Positions 1-7,970 are shown, numbered from the stretch's first letter. The stretch: 36,034 nucleotides of DNA from Pseudonocardiales bacterium (GCA_030840295.1 JAVEET010000219.1:1-36034); one strand, 5' to 3'. Notes: a model not told the origin generated them from the letters alone. A program made the numbers and translations.

Positions 1-107
1 TCAGCGAGCTCGTTCGTCAGTCGGCGGCCATCCTTGAGGATGAACTCTTCCTCGTCCAGGTCGAGGTCGGGTCCGATCACGTACTCAGTCTTCGTCTTTC
101 TCGCCAT
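1..107 (-). CDS. Ribbon-helix-helix (CopG/BrnA-like) antitoxin, N-terminal part, cut by window edge
   Basis: An open frame starts at an ATG (105-107) with a strong purine-rich ribosome site (AAAGGGG) upstream and runs off the left edge, giving 35 residues. The peptide contains GPDLDLDEEEF followed by LKDGRRLTNELA. That pattern is familiar from actinobacterial CopG-type antitoxins, which begin with a GPD-D-LD acidic stretch, then a D-GRR-T segment before the DNA-binding ribbon-helix-helix; recognition is from memory of the family. The start lies inside the 3' end of the upstream integrase-remnant frame (overlap 85-107), as expected where a toxin gene overlapped its antitoxin. The ribbon-helix-helix itself would lie outside the window, so the assignment is tentative. 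Confidence 0.5.
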   Translation of the reverse strand, partial: MARKTKTEYVIGPDLDLDEEEFILKDGRRLTNELA

Positions 108-576
108 CGCCCTGCCCCTTTCTGAACTCGGTCGGCATCGCGTGAATGACGGCCAGCGTCTCAGGCTTTCGGTCGTCCGGCACTGCAAACAACGCCGACA
201 GCGCCGCATCGTCGAGGATCGGCACTGCCTGCTCGGGAACCGAGGGCGGGCTCATCCGCTCCATCGGCGAGCGAGCGATCTCACCGTCGTCGGTCAGCCA
301 CTTGAAGGGCTGTAGCAACGAGCGGTAGTGCTTGGCCACCGTGGCCGGCGAGAGGCCGCGGTCGCGCATGTCGGCGAGATACTGCTCGACTGCTCGCGAG
401 CGACCGTTGCAGCCTGGTCCGGCCCCGTTGGCGACCATGTATTCGGTGAACGACTCCCCCACCGACAGGTAGGACGCGATGGTGGCCAGCGACCGACCAC
501 GGGCCCGCAGAGAGATCCGCCAGTCGGGCAGCAGCCCGCTCAGGGGCGCCAAAGCGGGCAATTTGAGCTTCGGCAT
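85..576 (-). pseudogene. Tyrosine integrase remnant lacking the catalytic domain, possibly fused to the tail of a toxin gene
   Basis: The 163-residue frame from the ATG at 576 (an upstream GTG at 603 is also possible) matches only the N-terminal SAM-like core-binding domain of a phage-type tyrosine recombinase. It shares the segment [10 protein letters not shown] with the full integrase at 11154-12065, and both continue with a proline-rich linker of the P-VPE--VP type. Similarity stops where the catalytic domain should begin (about residue 133, ALSALFAVPDD). No catalytic Arg, HxxR or Tyr follows. The last 25 residues (KPETLAVIHAMPTEFR onward) resemble the C-terminus of small toxins that precede antitoxins like the one at 1-107. 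I infer an in-frame deletion joining the two. It sits beside the 47-bp attachment repeat at 660-706, in the same arrangement as the intact integrase beside 12198-12244. It cannot recombine DNA by itself. Confidence 0.75.
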
Positions 577-583
577 ACATGAA

Positions 584-603
584 GTGTTACCCGTCTGTAA
601 CAC
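584..603. promoter_or_regulatory. Perfect 7-bp inverted repeat at the integrase-remnant start
   Basis: GTGTTAC and GTAACAC are perfect inverted copies separated by 6 bases. They lie just upstream of the remnant integrase's probable start codon at 576. The position suits an operator for an autoregulator or excisionase. This is inference from symmetry and position only. Confidence 0.4.
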
Positions 604-659
604 CGATATGCGGGATCGCAGACCTCTGTAGATAAGCCAGATACCCTTATTCCAACTGA

Positions 660-706
660 GATTGTGGGGCGGGTCGGGCTCGAACCGACGACCCAGGGAT
701 TATGAG
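660..706. repeat. Distal attachment site (47-bp displaced tRNA 3' half)
   Basis: This 47-bp stretch is identical to 12198-12244; the flanking bases 659 and 707 differ from their counterparts. It covers the tRNA discriminator base, acceptor 3' strand, T arm, variable loop and anticodon arm up to the anticodon, but the 5' half of the tRNA is missing, so it cannot encode a tRNA. It is the crossover copy left at the element end farthest from the functional tRNA. It also forms the junction with the neighbouring element remnant to its left. Confidence 0.92.
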
Positions 707-822
707 GCCTGTTGCGTTAAGCGGTGTGCGTACCCCCTGCAACCCAGGGGCTACGGGCCATGTCCGCGAGCGTGAATCGCACAATCCTGTGCGTTTCGAG
801 GCCCACCAAGGGAGGCAACACA

Positions 823-1017
823 ATGAGCGTAACAGCGCACGACGACAGCAATCTCGTTTCGATCCGCGCGGAAGGCGGCCCCGATCCCGAGGGCGTCTAC
901 GTGCAGGCGGAGATGTACGTCGAGATGCAGAGCGGCGGGCAGTCCTTGCGGCTGACCAAGGCCGACGCCACCGCGATGGGCACGCGGCTGCTTGAGGAAG
1001 CGGCCCGACTGCCCTAG
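823..1017 (+). CDS. Small hypothetical protein of the mobile element (64 aa)
   Basis: The ATG at 823 follows a strong ribosome site (AGGGAGG at about 809-815), which decides the start over upstream in-frame alternatives. The 64-residue product is acidic. It has a central segment rich in Glu, Tyr, Val and Met (about residues 23-36) and a C-terminal Leu/Ala helix ending EEAARLP. I recognise no domain. It is the first of two plus-strand genes at the distal end of the element, opposite in direction to the main gene train, and is followed 83 bp later by an HTH gene. A regulatory or accessory role is possible but unsupported. Confidence 0.65.
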   Translation: MSVTAHDDSNLVSIRAEGGPDPEGVYVQAEMYVEMQSGGQSLRLTKADATAMGTRLLEEAARLP

Positions 1018-1100
1018 CCGCCCGACCAGCCCCGGCTGGTGTTTGCCGCACCAGCTCGGGGCCTGTACCGCACCCCTAAATCTGAGTTAGGAGAACGATC

Positions 1101-1451
1101 ATGAACGTATCGTACGAGCAGACACCGACAACATCGCTCACCACAATGGAGGCCGGCCGGGCGCTTGGCATGGCACCGAGCACCGTCCGCCGCTGGATCC
1201 AAACTGGCGGGATAGCCGCGGACAAGATCAGCAGCAACGGTGGCCACCCGCGCTACCGCGTCACGACAGCGGCCGTGGACGGCATCATCCATTGGCGCCG
1301 GGAACACTCCCAGGACGCGCACCTTTGGCGGTTGCGTCAGGCCGCCGAAGCGAAAGCAGCTAGCGGCGGCGCGAAGCTCAGCGCGCACGAGCGCAGGTCG
1401 CTGACTCATCCCCGGTTCGAGCGGAGCGCCCTAACCTGCTGTAAGGGGTGA
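1101..1451 (+). CDS. MerR/excisionase-type helix-turn-helix protein
   Basis: The 116-residue protein starts at an ATG preceded by AGGAGAA. Residues 12-60 form a MerR-like winged HTH: SLTTMEAGRALGMAPSTVRRW gives the two helices of the HTH, and the wing ends in GGHPRYRV, the signature of the DNA-contacting loop in this fold. The remainder is basic and Ala-rich with no effector-binding domain, so it is not a classical MerR sensor. It resembles the small DNA-bending or repressor proteins of phages and AICEs. It lies on the strand opposite the main operon and at the other end from the second HTH gene (10337-10573). It is therefore a candidate regulator of the satellite's lysogeny or excision decision. 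That role is inferred. Confidence 0.8.
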   Translation: MNVSYEQTPTTSLTTMEAGRALGMAPSTVRRWIQTGGIAADKISSNGGHPRYRVTTAAVDGIIHWRREHSQDAHLWRLRQAAEAKAASGGAKLSAHERRSLTHPRFERSALTCCKG

Positions 1452-1495
1452 CAAGACTGTAACGCCGCCAACCGGCGCTAAGGGGCTACGGTCTC

Positions 1496-1543
1496 CCACA
1501 AGCGCCCCCCACCCTTGTGGTCCCCCGCCCGAGGAAACGGGGG
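1496..1543. terminator. Two stem-loops between convergent genes
   Basis: CCACAAG/CTTGTGG (1496-1502 with 1514-1520) and CCCCCG/CGGGGG (1522-1527 with 1538-1543) form two adjacent hairpins in the 105-bp gap between the stops of the plus-strand HTH gene and the minus-strand tape measure gene. There is no clear T-run. The location suggests bidirectional termination. Confidence 0.45.
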
Positions 1544-1556
1544 CGCGAGGTGGGCA

Positions 1557-4500
1557 CTACAAACCCCTGCGGCGCAGCGCCTCGATCAATTGGTCAAAGG
1601 ACTCGTCCACCGCGTCACGGACAGCTGTTTTCACGGACGACGGGTCAGCGTTGTCGCCAAAGGCAACGCTGACTTGGACAGCGCCGGGGTGGACCACCAC
1701 CGGCCCCGCACCACCGCCGGATGCGCCCGGACCCCCGCCGGTGACCCGGGCCATTACGTCCGCTGACGAGCCGGTGTGCAGCGTCACCAGATCGGTCACG
1801 TCCTGCATCAGCATTTCCAGCCCCGGCATCGCGCCCCGAATCCCGTTCTGCAGACCGGCCATGATGGCCTTGCCTTCATCGACCAGCAGGACCTTATCCT
1901 TCTCGATCGGACCCTTCAAGGCCTTGATCTTGCCGGCGATGCCGCTGATGGTGGAGAACAACCCGCCCAGCATGGACGTGATGCCGCTGATGAACCCTTG
2001 GATCACGGCCTGGCCGGCACCGAACAGCAGACTGCCCAGGTTGCCCAACGCCGACACGATCTGGCCCGGCAGCGCCCTGATCAGCCCCAGCACAGTGGAG
2101 ATCCCCGACTGGATGGCTGACACCAGTTGACTCATGGCGGTCTTGACTGCGGTCACGATGGCGTTCCAGGCGGAGATGAAGATCGACTTGATGGTGTTGA
2201 GCGCGCTGGTGATGAAGGACTGCACTGCCGCCATAGCTGTCTGGATCACGCCGCGAATGGTGTTCCAGATGGTTGCGGTGAAAGCGGAAATGGCGGACCA
2301 CACGGTCTGCCACAGTGCCCGGACAGCGTTCAGCCCGGCGGTCAGCAGCGCTTGGATCGCGGCCCAGGTGGTTTGGATGACGGTCCGGATAGCGTTCCAC
2401 ACGGTGGTGGTGATCAGTTGGATCGCGGACCACACGGTCTGCCAGATAACCCGGATGGCGTTGAGGATTGTGGTGATCAGAGCCTGGATTGCCGTCATGG
2501 CCACGGTGATCACGGTCCGGATCAGGTTGATCTGGGTGACGGTGATCTGGGCGATGGCCGCCCAGAACGTGGTCCAGATGGTGCGGACCAGGTTGATGAA
2601 CGTGGTGATGATCGTCTGGATCGACTGGACGGCCACAGTGACCACGGTGCGGATCGTGTTCCAGGTGGTGGTGATGATGGTGACCACGGAGGCCCACACA
2701 GTGGTCCAGATGGTGCGGATCACGGTCAGCCCCGTGGTGATCGCGGTCTGCACGATCTGAATGGCGGTGGTTACCACTGTGCGGATGACGCTCCAGGCCG
2801 CGGTGACGATGGGGGCCAGGGAGTTCCACGCCACCGTCCACAGGGTGCGGATCACCGTCAATGCGACCGTGATCAGGCTTTGGACGGTGCTGATCCCCAC
2901 CTGAACCGCTGCACGGATAGCGGTCCATACAGCGGATACCACGGTGGTCAGGACGGTCCAGTTGGTGGTCCACATGGTGCGGATGGCCGCGAGCACGGTG
3001 GTGATCACCGTCCGGACGGCGTTCAGCCCGGCGGTCACCACCGGGGCGAGCGCTGCCCACAGGGCGTTCCAGATTTGCCTTATGGCCGCGAGGGGTGCGG
3101 CGAAGATCGCGCTGAGTGCCGCCAACTGGGCTCGGATGGTGGCCATGATGACGGACCAGACAGCGGAGAACACAGCCATCAGCCCGGACCACACGGTGCG
3201 CCACGCGGTTGCGATGGCAGCACCGATGGGGGCGAATACGCTGGCTACCTGGCCCAGCGCAGTCCTGATCGCGTTCATGATCAGTCCCCACACGGCGGAG
3301 AACACCGCGGTCAGGCCCGCCCACGCGGTGCGCCAGGCCAGCGCCAGCATCCCGCCCAGGGCCTGGAACAAGCCCAGGATGATCAGCAGCGCGCCTCGGA
3401 TGATTCCCTGGATTTCGGTCCAGGTCCCGGCGAGGATCATCCCCAGCCCCTGCCAGACCTTGCCCCAGTCCCCGGCGATCAGGGCCAGCACCACCTGGAT
3501 GATTCCCCGGATCACCTGTAGGGCACCGGAGACCATCCCGCTGATCACAGCCCAAACCCCGCGGACGATGGTTTCCATCGCGGGCCAGGTGGCGTTCCAG
3601 ACGGCCAGGATCACCTGCAGTGAGGCGACGATCAGCACGCCCATAATGGCCAGGGCCACCTTGACGGCGGTCACGATGTTGTTGAACGCGGCCACCACGG
3701 TGGGCCACATCCCCTGCGCCCATGTGATCATCTTCTGGCCCTCGGACACGAAGAACGCCACCACCACACCCCAGGCTTGGCGAAGCGCGTCCCACACGGC
3801 GCGGGCGGCGGCACCGAACCCGGCGATCACCCCCTGGATCCCGGACAGGCTGGAGGCGATGCTGGGGTCGCGGAACGCGGCCACCAGCAGGTTCCAGCCG
3901 GCCACGATGGCGTTGACCACGGGCATGATCCGGGCCACCATGCTCTGGATGAACCCGACGATTGCCGAGACCACTTGGTTGGTGATGTCCCGGATCCCGA
4001 GGAAGTTGGTGGCGTAGGCCACGGCGAAGAAGGCCACCGCGGCGATCACAATCGCGAACACTCCGACGATGGCGAGCAGCGCCGCGCCGGTGATGCCCAG
4101 GATCGGCACAGTCGCGGCCATGAACGTAGTCAGGACCGACCAGGCCCCGATCAGCAGCAGCACCGGCCCGACCAGAGCCGCTACACCGACGAACGCGCCG
4201 ATGGCGGCCAGTACCGGGCCGGGCAGCCTGGAGAACCACGTGATCAGGTCAGCAAGGCCCAGGGCGATAGCGCGGATGGCGGGCAGCAGCAGCATGCCCA
4301 ACCGGATGGCCACGGTTTCCACGGTTGATCTCAGGGCGTCCAGCGCACCTTTCGCGCCCATGTTGTAAGCGGCGGCCAGTTTTTGAGCCGCACCGACTTC
4401 GCCCACCTTCTGCGCCATGGTGTTGTAGGCGTCAGCCCCGCCCATGATCACCACACGGGCGGCGCGGATGGCGTCCGAGCCGAAGATGGTTTTCAGCGCG

Positions 4501-5360
4501 GCGTCCTGCTGGGCCGGGGACAAACCGCGCAGCGCGTTGGTGAACTGCCCGATGATGGCGGGCATCGGCAGCATATTGCCGTGACTGTCCCGGACGTTGA
4601 TCCCCAGATCGTTCATCACCTTGGCCGCGGTCTGGGTGGGTGCCTGCAGGCTGGACAGCATCGTCTTCAGCGACGTACCCGCGTCCGAGCCCCGGATGCC
4701 GGCGTTGGCCATCAGCGCCAGGGACGTGACCATATCGTTCACGTTCATCCCCGCAGCCGCGAAGGATGAGCCAGCGGCTTGCATGCCCAGGCCCAGGTCC
4801 TGGACGGACGCGCTGGAAGCATTCGCGCCCGCGGCCAGCATGTCGGCCACCGCTGTGGCCTGGCTGCCGGCCAGGTGGAACACGTTCAGGGCGTTACCGG
4901 CGATGGTGGCCGCGTCAGCGACCGAGATCTGACCGGCGGCGGCCAGCATCAGCACACCCCGCGCCGCGGTCATGGAGTCGTTGACGGACAGGCCGGACTT
5001 GGCCAACTCCAGCATGGCCACCCCGGCGTCCCGAGCGGACACCCCGGGAATGCTCACGTCCGCACCTAACTGCAGGGCGGTCTGGGACATCTGCTGCATC
5101 TGCGCCGAGGTGGCCCCGGTGGTGGCTTGCAACACCTGCATGGTCTGCTGGTAATTCGCGGCCAGCACCACCGCGCCGGCTGCAGCGGCCACCACCGGGA
5201 CGGTAATGCCCAGCGTCATCGCCGCACCGACACCCATCAAGCTGGACCCCGCGGCGGCGGTCTGCTGGACAGCGGAGTTGACGCGACCGAGCCCGGTCTC
5301 AGCCTGGACAGTGTCGGCCATCACTTCCACCATCAGCATGGCAGCCGTCAATCCTGGCAT
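1557..5360 (-). CDS. Phage tail tape measure protein
   Basis: The 1267-residue protein starts at an ATG 7 bases after GGAAGG. Residues ~55-280 match the TP901-type PhageMin_Tail core (Ala/Gly-rich, with segments such as VSARDAGVAMLELAKSGLS, GIRGSDAGTSLKTMLSSL and LSPAQQDAALKTIFGSDAIRA). Residues ~350-460 are strongly hydrophobic, a typical tape-measure membrane region. Residues 793-1100 form seven 44-residue repeats, each opening with (I/V)(R/K)xx(W/F) and a second Trp four residues later. 44 is four times 11, a hendecad helical period, and a 33-residue unit precedes them. The C-terminus holds a Gly-rich linker and an acidic helix. In tailed phages this protein sets tail length and aids genome delivery. 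Here it is the last gene of the operon and no other tail gene is present, so it probably assembles into a helper phage's tail; that is inference. Confidence 0.93.
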   Translation of the reverse strand: MPGLTAAMLMVEVMADTVQAETGLGRVNSAVQQTAAAGSSLMGVGAAMTLGITVPVVAAAAGAVVLAANYQQTMQVLQATTGATSAQMQQMSQTALQLGADVSIPGVSARDAGVAMLELAKSGLSVNDSMTAARGVLMLAAAGQISVADAATIAGNALNVFHLAGSQATAVADMLAAGANASSASVQDLGLGMQAAGSSFAAAGMNVNDMVTSLALMANAGIRGSDAGTSLKTMLSSLQAPTQTAAKVMNDLGINVRDSHGNMLPMPAIIGQFTNALRGLSPAQQDAALKTIFGSDAIRAARVVIMGGADAYNTMAQKVGEVGAAQKLAAAYNMGAKGALDALRSTVETVAIRLGMLLLPAIRAIALGLADLITWFSRLPGPVLAAIGAFVGVAALVGPVLLLIGAWSVLTTFMAATVPILGITGAALLAIVGVFAIVIAAVAFFAVAYATNFLGIRDITNQVVSAIVGFIQSMVARIMPVVNAIVAGWNLLVAAFRDPSIASSLSGIQGVIAGFGAAARAVWDALRQAWGVVVAFFVSEGQKMITWAQGMWPTVVAAFNNIVTAVKVALAIMGVLIVASLQVILAVWNATWPAMETIVRGVWAVISGMVSGALQVIRGIIQVVLALIAGDWGKVWQGLGMILAGTWTEIQGIIRGALLIILGLFQALGGMLALAWRTAWAGLTAVFSAVWGLIMNAIRTALGQVASVFAPIGAAIATAWRTVWSGLMAVFSAVWSVIMATIRAQLAALSAIFAAPLAAIRQIWNALWAALAPVVTAGLNAVRTVITTVLAAIRTMWTTNWTVLTTVVSAVWTAIRAAVQVGISTVQSLITVALTVIRTLWTVAWNSLAPIVTAAWSVIRTVVTTAIQIVQTAITTGLTVIRTIWTTVWASVVTIITTTWNTIRTVVTVAVQSIQTIITTFINLVRTIWTTFWAAIAQITVTQINLIRTVITVAMTAIQALITTILNAIRVIWQTVWSAIQLITTTVWNAIRTVIQTTWAAIQALLTAGLNAVRALWQTVWSAISAFTATIWNTIRGVIQTAMAAVQSFITSALNTIKSIFISAWNAIVTAVKTAMSQLVSAIQSGISTVLGLIRALPGQIVSALGNLGSLLFGAGQAVIQGFISGITSMLGGLFSTISGIAGKIKALKGPIEKDKVLLVDEGKAIMAGLQNGIRGAMPGLEMLMQDVTDLVTLHTGSSADVMARVTGGGPGASGGGAGPVVVHPGAVQVSVAFGDNADPSSVKTAVRDAVDESFDQLIEALRRRGL
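2061..2984 (-). repeat. Seven 132-bp (44-codon) repeats inside the tape measure gene
   Basis: The units start at residues 793, 837, 881, 925, 969, 1013 and 1057 with no change in spacing. DNA copies are diverged but keep recurring motifs such as GTGCGGAT and GCGTTCCA. Constant spacing despite divergence implies selection on length and helical register. Unit gain or loss would change the predicted tail length in steps of 44 residues. Confidence 0.85.
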
Positions 5361-5586
5361 GGTGCGACCTTCCGGGGTGCAGGTGCGAACTCTTGATTGT
5401 CCGACAGCTTCGGGGGAAACGGCGGAGAGGACACGCGCAAATGCTGTGAATAGCAGGCCGGCCCGGTCGGCGCAGGCGGGTCAACGGCGGGAAAGGAGGA
5501 CCGCCTCGAACGCCTTGCTTCGCCGCGCAGACGGTCCCATGGCGATCCCGCGGGGCGCGAGTTTGACGCTGCCGGGCCGGCCCAGA

Positions 5587-7071
5587 TCATGCGGCGGACC
5601 TCGCGCTGGGGACACGCTTCGGGGCGCGGCACTGCGGACAGCGGATCGTGCTGCCCGGCTTGGCCATCGTGGTCCACCGATGCGAGCAGTGAGAGCACCC
5701 GACTGGCGTGCCCCGCCCCGGGTCGCCGGGCGGCGCATCGCAGACATCGGCGGTCACGGTGCGCATGTGTTCGGCCGTGTGTTCATATGATTTCGCGTCT
5801 ATGGGCGGTGTTGAACACATGGTTTGGCGTGTGTCAGCCTGCAGGATGTCCAGCCGCTCGTCGTACTCGGTGAAACCGGAACGGCCTTCGGCTGCGATCT
5901 CGGCGGCCCTTGCTGGGGAGATGTGAGCCAGTTGCACCCGCTCGAATTCGCCGGTCTCATCCACCACGGCCCGGCCGGCGACAGGTTCCACGGCCGGCGG
6001 CTGCCGGTCGCCGAACATCATCGTGGACAAGGCCACGTCGAGCTTGCCGCACGCCAGTTTGAACCCGAACTGTGCGCGGCCCTCGGTGCCGCTGGTGACG
6101 GTCGCGTTGGGCTGCTGGCAGCCCTCGACCACATGCAGGTCAGCGGCGCGGGCCTGGCGTAGCACGGTGGACAACGCCGACAAGGCCGGCGGCTGCCCGT
6201 TCACACCTCGAGGTTTCGTCTCCGACCAATCCTGCTTGACCGCGCCGACGAAATCCGCGCCCTCATCGATGATCAGCAGCCGACGAGGGCCGGTGGTGCC
6301 TTCCCGGTACCGCCGATCCATCTCGGCCTTGAAATCGCACACCACGCGCGCCATATCGGCGGCCGATGTCCAGACCCGCACATTGGGCAAGGCCAGGAAC
6401 TCATCGAAATCGTTGGACCGCTTGGCGTCGATGATGTCCACGATCGCGTCCGCTCTGCCGGCCTGGTGGGCCACGATGGCACGCAGCGCGGTGGTCTTAC
6501 CGGAGCCGGTACGCCCAGCGACGAGCGCATGCGGCTGGTCCGGCCGGGCTAGCTGCCAATACAGCGTCCGGCCGTCCCCATGCACCCCGAGCGGCACCCG
6601 GTCCCGACCGCCGGCCAACAGATCCTCGAACGCAACCAGGTCCGGCAGCACCCGCGGCGGAGCCTCCCGGACGAACGTCAGCCGATCGTGCAGGGCGTCA
6701 TGCTGCGCGCGCCACGTACCGCCGGCCAGGGCGTGGATCGTGCTGGCCAGCGTTTCCACCTTCGCAGCGGTCGGCACGAAGCTGCGGGGACAGCGCAACG
6801 CGATGGTTGTTCCGGTGGCCTGATCGTCCCGCGGCCACTGCACGAAACTGCCGGGCTCATCCGTGTCGCCGTAGCCGAGCACGGCGCGGGCCTTGGCCGC
6901 AAGCGACCGCGCGGCGGCGGTGCGGCGGAGGAAGCGCCGACGCACCCCACCCCACCCGAAGCGGTACAGGACCGCCACCGCGACCAAGGCCAGGCCGATC
7001 CAGGTCAGATGAGCGGCCAGCCATGTGACCACGGTCAGCACGGTGACGGGCCGGCCCGATCCTAGGATCAC
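5587..7071 (-). CDS. FtsK/SpoIIIE-type DNA translocase (TraB/TraSA-like) with zinc ribbon
   Basis: The 494-residue protein starts at a GTG directly abutting the TAG stop of the upstream gene, so the two are translationally coupled. Residues ~10-37 are one or two membrane segments. The motor domain carries Walker A GRTGSGKTT (186-194) and Walker B LLIIDE (265-270). The C-terminus has Cys459, Cys462, Cys478 and Cys481 spaced as a zinc ribbon. Proteins of this class are hexameric ATPases that move double-stranded DNA; in AICEs and Streptomyces plasmids they alone drive conjugal transfer. There is no FtsK gamma domain and no relaxase gene. In this element it lies between the small terminase block and the tape measure gene. 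It could serve conjugation-like transfer or DNA handling during helper infection; the sequence does not decide. Confidence 0.88.
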   Translation of the reverse strand: MILGSGRPVTVLTVVTWLAAHLTWIGLALVAVAVLYRFGWGGVRRRFLRRTAAARSLAAKARAVLGYGDTDEPGSFVQWPRDDQATGTTIALRCPRSFVPTAAKVETLASTIHALAGGTWRAQHDALHDRLTFVREAPPRVLPDLVAFEDLLAGGRDRVPLGVHGDGRTLYWQLARPDQPHALVAGRTGSGKTTALRAIVAHQAGRADAIVDIIDAKRSNDFDEFLALPNVRVWTSAADMARVVCDFKAEMDRRYREGTTGPRRLLIIDEGADFVGAVKQDWSETKPRGVNGQPPALSALSTVLRQARAADLHVVEGCQQPNATVTSGTEGRAQFGFKLACGKLDVALSTMMFGDRQPPAVEPVAGRAVVDETGEFERVQLAHISPARAAEIAAEGRSGFTEYDERLDILQADTRQTMCSTPPIDAKSYEHTAEHMRTVTADVCDAPPGDPGRGTPVGCSHCSHRWTTMAKPGSTIRCPQCRAPKRVPSARSAA

Positions 7072-7932
7072 CTAGAGCCGCCCGGCGATGCGGTGATTCC
7101 CATACGCTTCCGGCGGCACCGGCTGCGGACCGAGCAGATCAGCGCTGCCGGGCGTCATCGGCCGGGCGACCCGGTTCCCGTATTTCTTCATCCATTGCTC
7201 GTCGCGTTCCTCCGCCGTCCCGACCCACGGCTGAGCCCCTGAGCTCACCAGGAACGCCAACCGCTGGCGAGGTCCCGCCGGGAACGGGGAGTAGGTGCTC
7301 TGGTGCCGACCGGGCCACATCCCGCCGTACAGTTGCTCCAAATTCAGCACCTCCGCGAACTCGTCCTGGACGTCGAGCTCGACGTGATTAGCGACCAGCA
7401 CGGCCTGGGCGCGGCGGATGAGGCCGTAACGCTCGGCCAGCTTGTCGAACGCGATGGCGGCATTGCGGTGCTTCGCCTCGGCCCTCAATAACTGGGCGTC
7501 GGAGAAATCAGCCACGGCCTCGAAGGCGTCGAGATGTTTGGTCGCTTCGGCAAGCACTTCATCGAGTGCAGGCCGCAGGGCGGCCTCGATCACTTCGGCG
7601 TTACGGATGGCCGACGCCAACCTGTTCTGAGCCTGGCCCAGCGCTTCCTCATGCGCCGACAGCCAGATCTCCCGAGCCTCCAGGGCGCGCGTCTCAATGC
7701 ACACCACATCCGATGTTGGCCAAGCTTCGCCGGACATGGACGCCTCCACGATGTCCCGAATCAGGGTCTCTCGTGCGCCGGCCGGATCAGCCGGCGGCAT
7801 CGGAGGCTCAGCCCGTTCCAACCGCCCCAGGGCATCCCGCGCCTGCAGCACAGAATCCCCCAGCTTGTACGCGCCAGCGTCGTGGCCCGCCAGCACCGCG
7901 GACAACTTGTTCAATTCGCTGCTTCTTCGCAT
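7072..7932 (-). CDS. Unrecognised coiled-coil-rich protein of the mobile element (286 aa)
   Basis: A strong ribosome site (AAAGGAG) precedes the ATG. The protein is mostly helical by eye: residues ~75-190 are rich in Ala, Glu, Leu and Arg without Pro, consistent with a long coiled coil (for example NRLASAIRNAEVIEAALRP). The last ~85 residues are Gly/Pro/Trp-rich and look less regular (LYGGMWPGRHQSTYSPF and later). No signal peptide, membrane segment or nucleotide-binding motif is visible. It lies between the small terminase (38-bp gap) and the FtsK-type gene (abutting). The context suggests a partner in DNA packaging or transfer, such as an adaptor or a scaffold-modifying factor, but I do not recognise the family. 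Confidence 0.8.
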   Translation of the reverse strand: MRRSSELNKLSAVLAGHDAGAYKLGDSVLQARDALGRLERAEPPMPPADPAGARETLIRDIVEASMSGEAWPTSDVVCIETRALEAREIWLSAHEEALGQAQNRLASAIRNAEVIEAALRPALDEVLAEATKHLDAFEAVADFSDAQLLRAEAKHRNAAIAFDKLAERYGLIRRAQAVLVANHVELDVQDEFAEVLNLEQLYGGMWPGRHQSTYSPFPAGPRQRLAFLVSSGAQPWVGTAEERDEQWMKKYGNRVARPMTPGSADLLGPQPVPPEAYGNHRIAGRL

Positions 7933-7970
7933 TGGCGTTTCTCCTTTGAATCATGGTTGATTGACGATTA

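Noticed and set aside
660-706. A second tRNA gene
   Set aside because: Only the 3' half is present; the D arm and acceptor 5' strand are missing, so it is an att copy.
2061-2984. CRISPR-like or other DNA repeat array
   Set aside because: The regular 132-bp spacing is explained by coding repeats in frame; copies are diverged and there are no unique spacers. No CRISPR array was seen anywhere in the window.
1776-4368. Long plus-strand and second minus-strand frames opposite or beside the tape measure gene (for example 2127-3521 and 1894-4239)
   Set aside because: Their Asp/Gly/His/Pro- or Arg-rich low-complexity translations are shadows of the strongly biased repetitive tape measure gene.
5348-5747. 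Minus-strand frames in the gap between the FtsK-type and tape measure genes
   Set aside because: They overlap the end of the FtsK-type gene out of frame and have Arg/Pro/Ser-rich composition; I treat 5361-5586 as non-coding leader.
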